Assembly (NCBI GenBank): GCA_050250795.1
Contig: JBFWNZ010000004.1
Span: 1 to 31,000 of the forward strand
Direction: 5' to 3'
Length of the DNA: 31,000 nucleotides
Source of the DNA: JBFWNZ01 sp050250795
GTDB lineage: Bacteria; Pseudomonadota; Alphaproteobacteria; UBA8366
The position numbers and the translations under genes are program-made. The notes beneath the pieces were generated by a model. The model did not search any database. It was not told the origin of the DNA and saw only the letters and a program-made list of their open reading frames with translations. Every line of letters begins with the position of its first letter. Within the stretch, counting starts at the first letter, position 1. Of the stretch, positions 30,626 to 31,000 are shown one piece after another.

Positions 30626-31000
30626 ATGCCGAAGATTAGCAAGCGCGTTGTCGATGCCGCGGAACCTGCGGCCAGTCGGTACTTCATATGGGACTCAGAG
30701 CTAAAGGGGTACGGGCTTCTGGTGCTGCCATCGGGCGTAAGGTCTTATGTTGTGCAATACCGCACGCCACATGGTCGGACTCGTCGGGCAACCATTGGCA
30801 AGCACGGATCACCTTGGACTCCTGATCTGGCGCGGGAGCGGGCCGACGCCATGCTCCGGATGGTCAAGGACGGTCTTGATCCGCTGGACGCCAAGGCCGC
30901 AGCCCGCAATGCGATGACAGTGGACGACCTGCTGGATCGATACCTGAAGTCGGGTCGCTTCAAGGAAAAGGCGGACAGTACGCGCGCAATCGACAACGGC
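30626..31000 (+). CDS. Tyrosine site-specific integrase, N-terminal part, cut by window edge
   Basis: There are 125 codons in frame to the edge. The start PKISKRVVDAAEP, FIWDSELKGYGLLVLPSG and VQYRTPHGRTRRATIGKH match the N-terminal arm-binding domain (DUF4102-like) of tRNA-targeting phage and island integrases. The next stretch (AMTVDDLLDRYL) begins the SAM-like core-binding domain. The catalytic R...HxxR...Y residues lie beyond the window. A GAGG site precedes ATG 30626 closely. It would insert the element at, and excise it from, tRNA-Val. Confidence 0.9.
   Translation, partial: MPKISKRVVDAAEPAASRYFIWDSELKGYGLLVLPSGVRSYVVQYRTPHGRTRRATIGKHGSPWTPDLARERADAMLRMVKDGLDPLDAKAAARNAMTVDDLLDRYLKSGRFKEKADSTRAIDNG

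Larger units (their letters stand above)
30401..31000 (+). mobile_element. Left end of a tRNA-Val integrated genetic element
   Basis: The order is the tRNA 3' fragment, an A+T-richer stretch with repeated integrase-type sites, then an integrase gene reading away from the attachment site. Codon choice in the integrase is less GC-biased at third positions than in the rest of the window. The element continues past base 31000; its type (prophage, genomic island or ICE) cannot be told. Confidence 0.75.

Noticed and set aside
1..31000. CRISPR arrays, complete insertion sequences, rRNA genes and toxin-antitoxin pairs
   Set aside because: No regularly spaced repeat-spacer array, transposase with terminal repeats, rRNA sequence or recognisable toxin-antitoxin pair was seen.

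Overview
The window is GC-rich and densely coded. It carries a complete cbb3-type cytochrome oxidase locus (ccoNOQP-ccoGHIS) and alphaproteobacterial-looking tRNA and housekeeping sequences. It most likely comes from a free-living alphaproteobacterium, perhaps Rhodospirillales-like; the order is a guess. Apart from the right edge, it reads as chromosome.

Region 1 (1-8219) is the most distinctive. It is a phosphonate anabolic cluster that looks built to make a phosphonolipid. A tight operon encodes PEP mutase fused to a nucleotidyltransferase-like domain, phosphonopyruvate decarboxylase, 2-aminoethylphosphonate (AEP) transaminase and a stand-alone PntC-like nucleotidyltransferase. The last three genes are joined by two ATGA overlaps. 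Next come a beta-carbonic anhydrase, a PhyH/PhnY-type 2-oxoglutarate dioxygenase, two CDP-alcohol phosphatidyltransferases and a small lipoprotein. The start of what looks like a third CDP-alcohol phosphatidyltransferase is cut by the left edge. The inferred route is PEP > phosphonopyruvate > phosphonoacetaldehyde > AEP > CMP-AEP > AEP-headed lipid, with optional C1 hydroxylation. One of the two complete phosphatidyltransferases lacks the fourth signature aspartate.

Region 2 (8220-14779) is metabolic. It holds an EthD-like protein, a membrane-anchored glutamate-synthase-type FMN protein, a PfpI/DJ-1 protein, and a minus-strand trio of SDR, amidase and isopenicillin-N-synthase-like dioxygenase. 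A long palindromic intergenic repeat lies at 9041-9118.

Region 3 (14780-23218) is a 633-base non-coding leader followed by ccoN-ccoO-ccoQ-ccoP and ccoG-ccoH-ccoI-ccoS. Together these encode the cbb3 oxidase, its electron-transfer subunits and its copper and cofactor assembly factors.

Region 4 (23215-28925) is a set of unrelated small units: DUF2189 and DUF1003 membrane proteins, an EEP-fold phosphoesterase, a BaiN/HI0933-type flavoprotein with a HExxH lipoprotein, a secreted histidine phosphatase, and a deaminase closely resembling yeast cytosine deaminase.

Region 5 (28926-31000) contains two fragments that match the 3' half of tRNA-Val(GAC). One is decayed (29031-29078) and one is well preserved (30401-30448). 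They bracket an SDR gene and a cupin gene. The preserved fragment is followed by 10-bp phased TTTCCG repeats and the first 125 codons of a tyrosine integrase. This is the left end of an integrated element that continues beyond the window.
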